This document shows positions 11,218-22,083 of a stretch of DNA of 64,000 nucleotides, piece by piece; position 1 is the stretch's first letter, and each line of letters begins with the position of its first letter. The stretch covers positions 63,608-127,607 of the forward strand of contig MU270016.1 in NCBI GenBank assembly GCA_021432635.1, read 5' to 3'. A model generated the notes under the pieces. It ran no database searches. It was not told the DNA's origin and saw only the letters and a list, made by a program, of their open reading frames with translations. The DNA comes from Thozetella sp. PMI_491 (taxonomy: Eukaryota > Ascomycota > Sordariomycetes > Chaetosphaeriales > Chaetosphaeriaceae). Position numbers and translations under genes: made by a program.

Positions 11218-12749
11218 ATGGACCAGGGTATACTTGAACGCCTATTAGAGGACCCAAGCTTGTTCGCACCAACGGGGAACCATCGTGCGATTGAGATTCA
11301 CTTGCCCCCTGATTCTACAGAAGCTCACGTATCGGAGAACATCCTCGCCGAGAAGCAAGTTGCTCCTTGGGTTCGCAATTCAACATTCACTGGCCCCGGT
11401 TCGCTATTTAAGTTATTGGTGTGCAGTCCTAGGATTGCCGAGCGAGATATATGGCCATTTCCGCTGTCCAGCAGCTCTCTCAGCAGCATCCTCGATTCCC
11501 TTGAGATACCGCCTTTGTTCCCGCGCGCCATCTGCCGGCACATTCCGCTAGCAACACAGTTTGACTGCTTCGACTCGCCTAAAAAATATGGCATTTTGCT
11601 TCGAACCAACCTGAGCCACACGTGGCAGTACGCCCTGGCCATGACCATCGATAAGAGCAACAACACCACCACGGCCGTTCTTCTTGGTCTTCGGAGCAAC
11701 GAGATTATGGATGTGATGATTTCTCTCCGGCATGCTGCGAAGCGGCTGAGATGCCCATCAGCCCTTCCCTGCATTCTCATGGACAAATCCCTCGATGCGC
11801 TGGTCAGAGATGCCGAGGAGCGGCGCAAGAACCTGACCCAGATCCGCTTCGAAACGGGGTCCCATGGCTTTCCGCAGGCAAACGACAAAGAGGATATGCT
11901 GGACGACCGCGACGACCTCGACCTAGATATGCTGATGCAGAAGCTGACGGGCCTCTCGGACGCGTGCGCTGGAATCACAGCCGTCTGCAAGATGCAGACC
12001 AACTTTATCGACGTCCTTTCGGGCTTCCAGCTTCAATTAGACCCGGAAATGTCGGATACGGCAAGCCGGTACACCCGCCAGCAGCTGAGGTTCTTCCAGC
12101 AGTTCTTGTACGGTGTTGACTCCAAGGTGGCGTATACGAAAAGCTCGGTTCAGGACCAGGTGCAAACTATCTACACGCTCATCAACTTGCGCGAGAATCG
12201 CAGCCAGATGGTGCTAGCCAAGACATCTCGCCGACTAGCAGAGCTAAGCCGCAAAGACAGCACTGACATGAGGGTCATCTCGGCCGTCACGCTCGTTTTT
12301 CTCCCAGCCACCTTTATGTCGACCTTCTTTTCCGCCTCCTTTTTTAATTTCCAGCCCGAAGAGGCGAGCCACATGTCTCCGTGGATCTGGCTCTACTGGG
12401 TGATTACAGCATCTCTTACCGCCGTTGTTCTGGGGCTTTGGTGGTACTTTTCTCGGCGGCAACATGACAAGGCTCTGGAAGTGGTTCGAAGGGACAGTCG
12501 AAGGGAGCATGTATCGCTCGAGCAGGTTCGGTCAGACAGAATGATGCCGGAAATCTTCGGCCGGCTGGAGACTTTTCGCCCTTATCTTGGAGGGAGTGTT
12601 GCCGAGGGCATGTTTGCCAGAAAAGGTTCGTTACATTGTTACTCACCGGATCAAGCACTAGGGCTAACAAAAAGCGGACAGTCTCGATTCCCTTCTCGGG
12701 CCCTAATAGGACAATGACGGAGAACATTTCCCCGACCGCCTCGCCCTGA
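11218..12749 (+). CDS. CorA-like membrane protein, 491 aa
   Basis: Two exons, 11218-12625 and 12682-12749, are separated by a 56-nt intron (GTTCGT, branch GCTAAC, end GACAG); the sum is 492 codons. The ATG at 11218 has a good context (TTGCCATGG); an in-frame TTG upstream is not used. The long N-terminal part is soluble. It is followed by coiled helices (SVQDQVQTIYTLINLRENRS) and two membrane segments near the C-terminus, about residues 352-377 (VISAVTLVFLPATFMSTFF) and 389-412. This is the layout of fungal CorA-like proteins, relatives of CorA Mg2+ channels. The canonical GMN signature at the end of TM1 is absent (FFNF stands there), so magnesium transport should not be assumed. The spliced tail ends NISPTASP. 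The gene is convergent with the secreted Cys-rich gene downstream. Confidence 0.82.
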
Positions 12750-13510
12750 GCACTATTAGTGTTGCAAGAGTCATTATCACCCAAACTGTGTATACTGGAA
12801 TAGAATTGGCATTTGCAGGGTCGATGCCGGCTTCTAATAAGCTAGCTCTGCTGCCGGAAGCACATAACTAAAACCCACGCGGGGACTATTATAAGCCTTT
12901 CCCGGGAGATACCTGTACTCACCTTTTTATTCGCCGTCCAGTGCCCGGCAAGAGCCACACACTCCCCATGTCTAAGTTTAGAACGAGTAGCGCGGCCTTG
13001 ATGACTGGCTTAAGCTTAGGTGGTTATACCTCGGGCAAGCGGCCGGCATCGGTAACAGGGCTCGAATGACGCGTTCTTGTTATCATGACTAGGGTATTCA
13101 TGGAAGATGGTTTGTTCTAAGAATAATTCTCTGCCATGAGTAATCGTAAAGCTCTCGCCTCTCTCGACCAGTAGCCTCAACCGATATTCCCCGGACTGCT
13201 TTCTGAAATCTTCCATGGCAGTCTGTAGACACGAGTAAGGACACTTCACATTGCAAGCAGCGGAGAAAGTTTTAAGTGATCGGCCGATCGGTGTTTATTC
13301 AATCCAAGTTACCCACACACAAGATACAAAGAAAACGAACGAAACTGTCTGGCGCCGCCCAATGCAAGCAATGGCCCGAGGGTCAATGCTTCTCTCCCCC
13401 TTTCCATCCCATACAAGACAATACGATTATGAGAGGTCCATCCATCATCCATCACCTGATTACTCCATTACTTTAGGAAAAGCCGGAGCGGTAGAAGCCG
13501 CGGGCAGCAC
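12750..13510. other. Convergent 3' flanks, no gene seen
   Basis: This is the spacer between the 3' ends of the CorA-like (+) and triple-module secreted (-) genes. It contains short frames only. I see no repeat or RNA gene. Confidence 0.55.
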
Positions 13511-14776
13511 TTAGTGCTGGCCCTGAGCACCACCCTGAGCACCCTGGGCAGGGGTCTGGGCGCCGTTGTTGGCACCAGTGTTGGCACCAGTGTTAGCACC
13601 GTTGTTGGTACCCTGAGCAGGAGTCTGAGCACCAGTGTTGCCAGCGGTAGTGGGGACCTGGCCGATGGGCTCGTCGTGGGTGGGGGCAGTGCTGGGGACC
13701 TGGGTAGCGGGGCAGGCGAGGTCGAAGATGTGGAGGTCGTCACCCTGGGCAGGGACCTGGGCAGCCGGGACGTCGAAGAGCAGGCACTTGGGGGTAGACT
13801 CAGCCGGGGGAAGACCGAAGCAGAAGGACTGGCAGTTGGTGAAGGCCTCGCACTGCTTCTGGCACAGGAGGGCGCTAGTGACGACAGGGGAGGCGAGGGG
13901 AGTCTTGCTGCCGGTGGCGGTGGGAGCGACGTTGCAGGTGGCGGCACGGGGAGTCAGCTGAGCACCACCGTTCTGGGCCGGGGATTGGGCACCCTCAGCG
14001 CCAGTGTTGGCACCCTGGGCAGGAGTCTGGGCACCGGTGTTGGAGCCGGTGTTAGCACCCTGGGCAGGAGTCTGAGCACCGGTGTTGCCAGTGGCACCCG
14101 GGACCTGGCCGAAGGGCTCGTCGTGAGTCGGGGCAGTGGTGGGGACCTGGGCGGCGGGGCAGGCGAGGTCGAAGATGTGGAGGTCATCGCCCTGGGAAGG
14201 GACCTGGGCGGCGGGGACGTTGAAGAGAAGGCACTTGGGGGCAGACTCAGCCGGGGGAAGACCGAAGCAGAAGGACTGGCAGTTGGAGTTGGCAGAGCAC
14301 TCCTTCTGGCACAGGAGAGCAGTGGTGACAACCGGGGAGGCAATGGGGGTCTTGCTGCCGGTGGCAGTGGGGGCGACGTTGCAGCTCACAGCGCGGGCGA
14401 AGAGCGACCGGGGAACCTGGCCGATCGGCTGGTCGTGGGTTGGAGGGGTGGTTGGGATCTGGGCGGCAGGGCAAGCCAGGTCGAAGACGTTCAGGTCCTG
14501 TCCTTGGCTGGGAACCTGCGAGGCCGGGACCGGGTACAGGATGCACTCAGGAGCATTGGCGTTGGGAGGCAAGCCAAAGACGAAGCACTTGCACTGCGAG
14601 TTGGCCGAGCAGGCCTGCTGGCAAGCCAGCGCGGTGGCGACGGTGGGCTTGGCCAGAGGGCTTGGGGAGCCGGAGCCAGCAGGAGCGGCGTTGCAGACCT
14701 GATCCCTCATGGAGAGAGGCGAGGCCTCGGCAGTGGAAGCCAGGATGGCGAGGATCGCGGCGGCGGTGCTCTTCAT
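13511..14776 (-). CDS. Secreted protein with three 7-Cys (PAN/apple-like) modules, 421 aa
   Basis: This is a single exon. A signal peptide (MKSTAAAILAILASTAEA) precedes three modules at residues 28-103, 132-207 and 281-355. Each has seven cysteines in the same spacing, the phrase FGLPP, and an ending like IFDLACPA followed by P-T-H-D-x-P-x-G-Q-V-P. Cys-rich modules of this type resemble fungal PAN/apple-like adhesive domains, an inference from spacing. Modules 2 and 3 are nearly identical, which suggests recent duplication or gene conversion. The linker and tail are low-complexity repeats of NTGAQTPAQGAN (residues 229-262 and 378-420), likely extended and O-glycosylated. No GPI signal is evident at the C-terminus (ends GAQGQH). 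It is probably a cell-wall or extracellular protein. A long GC-rich antisense frame over the same DNA is a shadow. Confidence 0.82.
   Translation of the reverse strand: MKSTAAAILAILASTAEASPLSMRDQVCNAAPAGSGSPSPLAKPTVATALACQQACSANSQCKCFVFGLPPNANAPECILYPVPASQVPSQGQDLNVFDLACPAAQIPTTPPTHDQPIGQVPRSLFARAVSCNVAPTATGSKTPIASPVVTTALLCQKECSANSNCQSFCFGLPPAESAPKCLLFNVPAAQVPSQGDDLHIFDLACPAAQVPTTAPTHDEPFGQVPGATGNTGAQTPAQGANTGSNTGAQTPAQGANTGAEGAQSPAQNGGAQLTPRAATCNVAPTATGSKTPLASPVVTSALLCQKQCEAFTNCQSFCFGLPPAESTPKCLLFDVPAAQVPAQGDDLHIFDLACPATQVPSTAPTHDEPIGQVPTTAGNTGAQTPAQGTNNGANTGANTGANNGAQTPAQGAQGGAQGQH
13514..14110. repeat. Coding tandem repeats (GAQTPAQGAN linker units)
   Basis: Short GC-rich units encoding NTGAQTPAQG recur at about 13515-13645 and 13990-14090, inside the secreted protein gene. 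They flank the third Cys-rich module, so slippage or unequal crossing-over could change module number. Confidence 0.7.
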
Positions 14777-17584
14777 TGTTGCGGTGGTGTTTGAAAAGAC
14801 GATTCTAGTCCGAAGGAGCGGAGGAAGAGTTGGATGGAGCGAATTGCTTTAATGAGAGTGGTGAAGAGTGAGGCAAGGCGAAGCTGCTGATGATGCTGAT
14901 GAGGATGAGGGAAGAAAGAAGGTCTTGGGACGGACGGGACGGCTCTACTTATCCTCGATTTCCGGCATCAAAGCTTTCCTGCTCCTGGAGGTCATCATGG
15001 GCTTGTCGTCCGTGGTGCCCACAGCGCCGCCGGCAGTGCTGCGCACTAGACCAGGACGGTTGTTGGACTTGCTCACTAACCTAACTCGCTTCGTTGCCAG
15101 AAGGCTGCACCCCTGCCCCTGCTTGCCAGTGTCGTCACTATCGCCCGTCAACGAATGCAACGTCGTCAGCTGCCGAGAGAGCACAGAGCCTCAAAGGACA
15201 TTACGGCCCCATCGGCAGTCCCAGTCTCGACAGTGGGTTTGGAGATCCCCACAAGACGGGAGCGGAGCCAGGGACAATACAATAGATCAGACTAAAAATA
15301 GGGTGGTCGCTGGAAGACTTGACTAGGGGCAACCCTGGCTCTCCCCACACTTCCGGTATTTGACGGTTAGCTGCCGCCCCAAGTCCCGTGCTCACTGTCC
15401 ATTCTGCCCTCTAAACCGCCTAGGTGGAACATGAAACAGCGCCTCCACCACGCGCTCGCTCAAGCCCTAGAACTTGTGTGCCACTGGGGATAGGTGCAGT
15501 TAATTACGCGTACTGAATGCAGCTTTTTCTCGTATCGCTCGATGGCAGTTTGAAACTAAGCGCCCAAGAGTCCAGAGCTGGTCCAGGGCCGGCACAGTTT
15601 GTGATAGAGGTGGTTGCTATCATCCAGGTGCATGGTGTTGGTTGTTCCAGGGATAGTCTGGCTAAATCACAACCTACCCGACGTGTCCGATCTATGCGAT
15701 GGAGCCGCGTTCACTGGGGAGCTCCGCGTAGAGGCAACCGGGTGGGCCAACTTTTGCGTCTACAACCTATTGCAGTGCAGCTATTCTTTTCTTCTCAATA
15801 GAGGCTAGTAGCCAGTGCCTCCGACTCATGGTTGCCAATGAGGCCCACATCGGTGAGTGGGCTTTCAACATGCTGGTGTTTCAAAAGCTTCGATTACTAT
15901 TGGGTGCGCCGATTCTAACAATATTCGAGCCATTAAGCACCGGGGACCGCGTCATGCCGTTGCCGGCCCACCCAGTATGTTTTTTTTTGGGAACTTGGGA
16001 AATTTGCTGAGGCTGTACGGCTGAGTTGGTTAGGTATACTCACTCTACCGCGTAGTACTTCGCTGCTGTATTAGGAAAGGTTCTCATAGCTCCAGCTCCT
16101 TGACCCTCGCGTTGTTTCAATAGTGTGCAAACAGGAATAGATACGCGTATGTGCATGCTCAAACGAAACTGAAATTCGAGTCTAGTCACTGGTGACGACA
16201 ATCAAGGACAACCAAGATCGACGAAAATCAAGGCCGATCACGGGTGGCGTCTTGGCCGAAAATCCAGGGGCTGCCTACGACTGCTACTGCCGTGTACAGG
16301 ACGCTCCCCATGCCCTGGGCAACCTTGGCTCGATATCCTACACTCCACGCTTTCCAAGGACGCCTTGGCCGATGACTGCCTCGTGCGCAGAGAACCCGGG
16401 GCCGGCATGACCGAGGCAAAGAACAAAGTACCAACTTGGCAGTTTAAGCTCTTTACCTCAAGGGTATCATGTCCAAATGCCGGTACTTTCACCATGAACA
16501 TTGACTCGCCTCGCACCTCACACACTTGGGATGAAAAAAAAATCCGACGAACCCCGTCGCAACGCATGAATGAAAAGATGGGATAGCGTTAAGCTGTTCC
16601 GCAAATCGGTCTTCTATGGGGCTCGAGCACTAAGGGGGATGTGGGTTATACGTGGAGGCAGGGGGCAACCCTTGCTGCGAGGCGTGGGCAACATGTAAGC
16701 GGGACGGAACGCTCCCAACGAATCCGACAAGGCCTGGGTGAAAAACATGCAACAAGATATCAGGAGACCAATCGTAATGCCGAGGCCCCATTCGGTCCTT
16801 TGCCACGGTGATACTAGCAGCTGAGAACGCGCGCGCGTGCGGTGCGCTCGACCGTGTGGGATGAAGCAGCGCCAACGTACGACTCAGGGGCAGGGTGAGC
16901 CCGGATGGCTTGGGACCGCAGAGCCTCTATGACGAGAATAGAAGGTAGGTAGGCTGACCCCAGCTTGGTCTAGTCACTGCTGGTACCAACTGGCCCGAGC
17001 AAATACAACGAGCATTACGCGGCGCGGCTTTCAAGCCGGCGACCCAGGAGCATACACAGGTCAGAGCACGGCTCCAGAATGTCCACAGCAATCTCCAGTT
17101 CTATCTGGGGAACGGAGGCTTTGAAGCGTTGTCTTGGCCCATGACGGAGCCAGAGAGAGTAAACGCAACTCACAGCTTGGCGAAGCAGAACTTGATTGTG
17201 GCCGAGTCAGGCCAGGGGAGAGAACCTCGAGGACAACACCACGCTGTTGAAATCTACCGGCAGTAGCGTGAGATAAAAATAGTCTCTAAATTTTACAGGT
17301 ATCTCAAGAATTTTGGTTGTTGATATGGAATACTAGGACGGAATGTGCGATTCCTGCCCAGAGTCTAGGTCTTCGTTGTCGCCCACCGAAGTTGCTGATC
17401 CAGTTCGTCTCGTTCGAAACAGATCACTCACCTCAGTTTTACTAGGGGAACGGTGTGAAACTTCTTGGTTACTTCATCAATCTCATACTATACACTCTTT
17501 CAAACCATGTTGAGCGGCGAGGGAACTACTATTGCAACTTTGCTAACTTCTTGAGCAGAGCTGTACTTCCACGACGAGGAGATC
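14777..17584. other. Intergenic, 2.8 kb, no gene recognised
   Basis: The first 200 nt are the 5' region of the secreted Cys-rich gene. Beyond this, frames of 60-150 codons occur on both strands but have no domain, no signal peptide and no plausible splicing. I see no transposon ends. Confidence 0.5.
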
Positions 17585-19495
17585 TCAACGCTGGTGCCAC
17601 TTCAAGTGCACCTCCTCGGGGTTGTTCATTCCCATCGAAATCTTCTGAGAGCTATCCTCGGTCGTCTGGAGAAGACGTTTCCGGGCATCCTCGAGGGTCT
17701 CTCCCGACTGCACCACCGGCTCGACCCGACACTTGCGGAGCAGAGTTGTCATGACGCTCACGAACTCGACCTGTGCCATTCTCATACCGGGACAGACACG
17801 CGGTCCGCCGCCCCAAGGGGTGTACGTCCCTTTGGCAGGCGTGACGAGGTGAGAATCCCCGAGAGCCGACCCAGATTCGAACCACCGCGTCGGGCGGAAC
17901 TCCAGGTAGTCTGAGCCCCAAGTCGCTTCGTCATAGTGCAAGCGGTAAGAGGCAAGGTGGACTTCGTGCGGGCCTTCGAGATAATACGTCTTATCACCGC
18001 TAGTGATGCTCTGTGAGCGATCGGTGATTCGAGAGATAGCCATCGTGGCTGGGAAGATGCGCAGTGTCTCGTACTGAGATAGGATTAGCCAACGCCACTT
18101 GTTCGCGCCTTATCCTAATACATACCAGGACGGCCATCATCCTCGGCAGCTGTGGAAACACTGCAGCATAGTCTGGTTTATCCCTCGCGTCTCCCTCGAG
18201 CCCCTTCCACACGAGGTCGATTTCTTCCTGAACCCATGCCTGCCATTGAGGGTAGGCTGCCATGAATGCAATCGCATACGACATGGTGTTCGCCGTCGTA
18301 TCGAAGCCAGCTGCGGTGAAGATGAACAGATTCCCAGAGATTTCGTCCCCGTTCAGGAGCTGGGCGGTCTCGCTACCCTCTTTCGGCTGATCCGGCCCGG
18401 AGAAGCGCGCCAGCATGCTCATCATGTTATCACGCTCTTCCACCCCAGATGCAGCCCGCTTGCGCTCCGCCTCCAGCATATCCTCCTGCAAACTAGGAGC
18501 TTGCGCCTTGGCAGTTCCCACTGTCTGGATGATGGGTGGCATGAAGGGCAGGCGTAGGAACCAGCTAGGGAACACGGCTGAGAATAGCAAGAACTGAGAG
18601 AGCAGCGCGATCGCGTCGGCATACGACATCTTCGCTTTGGGGTCACTCGGCAGTTCGCTTGCGGTGAAGGGCTTAGATTGGCCGTAGCCGACGTGGCCTA
18701 GAATATTGATTGCAATAGATCGTAGGCTTGAGATGGCATTCCGGGATGAGCTGTCGGGTTGCCGAAGCATGTATTCCGCCATCTGGTCAGCCAGGCTGGT
18801 GCTATCCTTCCATACTACCTCGCTGATGCGCTCGTTTAGCTTGGGCGCAACCAACCGGCGTTGGCGAGCCCAGGCTTCATGGTTAGACTTGCATCACCTG
18901 TCAGCGCATTCATAGATCTGGCCGAGCCAGGGCTAAGTCAGTCGGCTCAGGTCTGTTCTGCGGTGGACTCACGGTGAAGACATTGTCGCCAAGGACGCGA
19001 AAGAGGGTGGCGACCGTCTTGGACTGCAAGAAGTCTTTGCGTCTCGTGAGTACAATTTGGTTGATCGCCGGGTCGGCGCACCACACCTGATTCCGGCCTG
19101 GCGTGACGAGTACAAATATGTTGGCATACCGCTGGAAGAGCGAGTCCTTCCTGCCTGTATAGGACCACGCAGGGAAAGAGGCCTTGATGCCATCAAAGGG
19201 GAGGACCTTTTCCAGGAGCGGTCGGAGAAATCTCGACGCAACAAGAAAGACGAACTAGACATGTAAAGTAACGTTAAAGCCTGCGCGTATGGAGGATGGC
19301 ATGCCGGCAAGTGCAGCCTGCGCGGCTCTTGCGATCGGGAGAGAGGCTCACACTGCCCGGGTTGAAGGGCGTAACCAGGATTGGCAGGCCCGACTTTTTC
19401 GCTATGCGATAGTTTTTGAAGAGGGCCAAAAGCCACTGCGTGACGAACAATGCCGGCAGTGCTAGAGCGGCCAGGGAATAGAGGGAAAGGGCCAT
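17585..19495 (-). CDS. Cytochrome P450 monooxygenase, 558 aa
   Basis: Four exons, 19495-19352, 19254-18973, 18887-18126 and 18073-17585 (48+94+254+163 codons), are separated by introns of 97, 85 and 52 nt. All junctions are phase 0. The N-terminus MALSLYSLAALALPALFVTQ is a membrane anchor typical of ER P450s. The I-helix AAGFDTT (about residue 335-345) supplies the oxygen-activation Thr, E398-T-L-R401 is the ExxR pair, and WGGGPRVCPG places the heme-ligand Cys at residue 490. Length and motifs match a complete fungal class II P450 that receives electrons from a CPR. The substrate cannot be told. No polyketide synthase, terpene cyclase or other scaffold gene is adjacent. An alternative in-frame ATG at 19537 would add 14 residues. 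Confidence 0.92.
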
Positions 19496-21147
19496 GGTGG
19501 TGATGATTCTGCTAATCGCTCGTCCTCCGGACGCCACCGCTGCTGCAACGAAAAGGGAATTCCGACTATGTAAGAGCCATAAAACCAGCGATTGTTCTTA
19601 TACATATGTCATGGAAAGATACGGGGTCCTACCTGTTCTCCCGTCGTAAGAGGGGCGGACACGGGCGAACGTCTCCGCCGGCCTCCGACGGACCGACCCT
19701 GCGGATTTGCATCCCTCTCATTCCGCCTCCAGCCTATGACGTTACCATAGGACTACTGCTTCATCTCAGCACCAATGGCTACATAATGCCTGGTCTCCTC
19801 GATCACAGCGTCATCAGCCTCAATAGTAGTAGGACTTGTAGCCTACGACCAGATGATAGCCTATCACTCATGCCCATTTCTAGCCATCTATTTGTTTCTC
19901 GGTCAGATGTACCGTATCCTTGCTTCAATAGATTCCAGGACATTTGTTAGTCCTTTCTCGGTGCCGAGATAATGATTGGTAGTCCTACGGTGATTGTCAA
20001 TGCATAGTCCTAGGCCTTTTGTAAATGCAGGTCTATCCAGCACGACCGATGATCTACATGAGAACCTAAATCCTGCCCCGACTTATACGAGCCGCTATTA
20101 GTCTCCTCAGAACACTCCTTAGTATCTAAGACTACGGTGCATAATCTAGCGACCACCGCAATTGACAGAATAGGATGTTGATGTGCGTCTTGAGTGAAAG
20201 GGGCCAAGATGCTTGGCCTATGACGCTGGGGCCGCGCCCCACACTCGGCGCCGTTACTATTTTGAGAAGGAATCCGGCTCCGGAAGGCGGGATATCGCCC
20301 CCGGTTCTCACGCACGGCGGCGCCGAACTATCGGGAGCCCGGCCGCCGAAGATGGGAACGGTGAGATTGCGTGGATCAAAGGCAGTGCGCAAGACGCTCC
20401 TCGGGGGACTCTACATGTGCTACGCTGCTAAGGACCGGAATCCTTCCCGTCCCGCTCGGGGTTTATTCGGGGCCCGGCTATTGTTAACTTCCCGTGACCG
20501 CGAGCTTATATCAAAGACAGCCTATTCACCATAGAGACCGAAGAACCACCAGATGCAGTCAAGATCTGCCAATTTTGCGCTTACCAGCTTCCGTTACCTG
20601 GTCGGGTGTTTTCGGATCCACAGTTAGAACCAAGATGTGAGGCAACTGCGACGTTCCCGCCTCTTTGTGCAGCTCTCGGCGGCTGTCTGTTCGTCTAGGG
20701 TGTCAATATTGTATCACAGCCCGGTAACTATTCCAAACAAATTCTTCTTGATCCCCTTCCCTAAACGCTCCTTCCGCGCATGTTTTGCGCCTCTACGGGG
20801 ATAAGAGATCTGCTCTAGCAACGTTTTGGACTCTGTGCCGCATTTCTTTTGTGGTGATTGGGCCGACTGGCGCTGACTTGACGCAAGGATCCATCAGCTC
20901 TTAAGTATTCACAACTTAGCAACAGTAAGGAATAGATTATTCGCCTTAGCAAGTGTTCTTACCGCCGAGTATTGCTATTGCAAGGTGATCGTCGCCGGAG
21001 GATGCTGAATTTGTGGTGGTCAGACAGTTATTGTTAGGATACATAAAAACAACTGCGCCAGCCGGCTTATAGTTCCAACTATGCTCTATACCTTGAAATA
21101 TCCTTGCAATCCCCTAACTGCCAGAAACTGCACCTAGAGACCTCGCT
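19496..21147. other. Divergent intergenic, P450 / small secreted protein
   Basis: No secure gene. A 119-codon frame near 20175-20534 (+) has no recognisable content. The region holds the promoters of the P450 (-) and the small secreted protein (+). Confidence 0.5.
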
Positions 21148-21503
21148 ATGTACCTCAATAGCCTTGTTCTAGCTGTGGCTCTCGGCGTAGCCTCTATCTC
21201 CCACTTAGCTGTCGCAGCTCCGGCCTCAGCTGTAGAGACCCGCCAGCAATTCTACTTGCAAACATGTTGCACCAGCACCTGCACGAGCTGTGCGGAGCGA
21301 TTCTGCCCTGATGGGTCATGTGATGGCCTGATATTTGTATTCTCTCCATTCATTTGATCAGCTTTGGAGTTATACTAACTTGCATACCTTGCCGCCAGTT
21401 TCCCGTTTGCTGCGCTCTCACTATCGGAGGTGGCAGCGAGGCATCTTCGCCCTCCAATTTGGTCAACGCTAGGGGTGAGAAGGTCACCTTCGTGAAGGTG
21501 TGA
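21148..21503 (+). CDS. Small secreted cysteine-rich protein, 97 aa (effector-like)
   Basis: Two exons, 21148-21336 and 21399-21503, are joined over a 62-nt intron (GTATTC donor, ACTAAC branch, GCCAG end) to give 98 codons. Without splicing the frame stops just after the donor. The N-terminus MYLNSLVLAVALGVASISHL is a signal peptide, likely cut after AVAA. The mature part has eight cysteines: CC, C, C, C and C in exon 1 within QTCCTSTCTSCAERFCPDGS and after, and CC in exon 2 (FPVCCALTIGG). Small size, secretion and an even Cys number fit a disulfide-rich apoplastic protein or effector candidate. I recognise no named family. It stands alone, flanked by P450 and pectinesterase-like genes. Confidence 0.72.
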
Positions 21504-22083
21504 TTACGTTTCGAGCTCTCGTTTGTCGATGTGCGATAGTAAGCGAGTAGCGACAAATTAGATGCGCAATTCTGGCACTAGTTATTACCGGTCGTTACAT
21601 GTGCCTTGTTCCCTGTAGCTCAAGTGTATACTAGGGCTATTTGGGGTTTGGCAGAATATGGTACGGGAGACTTGAACCTATTTGGATTGGCCACATGCTC
21701 TTATTGGTGTGAAATCTTCGGGGTTGTTCTGTACCGCACGCCTATCCCTTCTCGTGCGGAGGCATCGATCCTCGCTGGCTAAATGCAAAGAGATTCGACG
21801 TCTCCCCTCGTTCCCCTCGTTGATGCCCCATTTATCGAGCCACCTGCCTAACCCAGGATAAACAATGACGTCTAGCGGCATTGCTCCAGAATCGGATGTC
21901 TTCATTCACCTCTCAGTGATCCTCCTCAAGGTTAAAGATAATTACCAACGGCTAGCCGGACGTTAGCCCTCGTTTGAGTAGTTGGTTCCGGTTAAAACTT
22001 CTTTCTCGGGCCCCGGTCGAACATCACGTATATCTGCATAGAATGACACTGGCGCCGGCCTGATTGTTTGTCGCTCAATTCCT
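21504..22083. other. Intergenic, promoter of the pectinesterase-like gene
   Basis: No coding frame with recognisable content is seen in this 580-nt spacer. Confidence 0.55.

Noticed and set aside
13514-14794. 426-codon Gly/Ser/Val-rich plus-strand frame
   Set aside because: It mirrors the repetitive GC-rich secreted protein gene on the minus strand, which has a signal peptide and conserved cysteines.
17585-19495. P450 as part of a secondary-metabolite cluster
   Set aside because: No backbone synthase or other tailoring gene is adjacent; neighbours are a Cys-rich protein gene and long non-coding stretches.
20175-20534. 119-codon plus-strand frame in the P450 divergent region
   Set aside because: No recognisable sequence, no splice context and no sign of a domain; likely chance.
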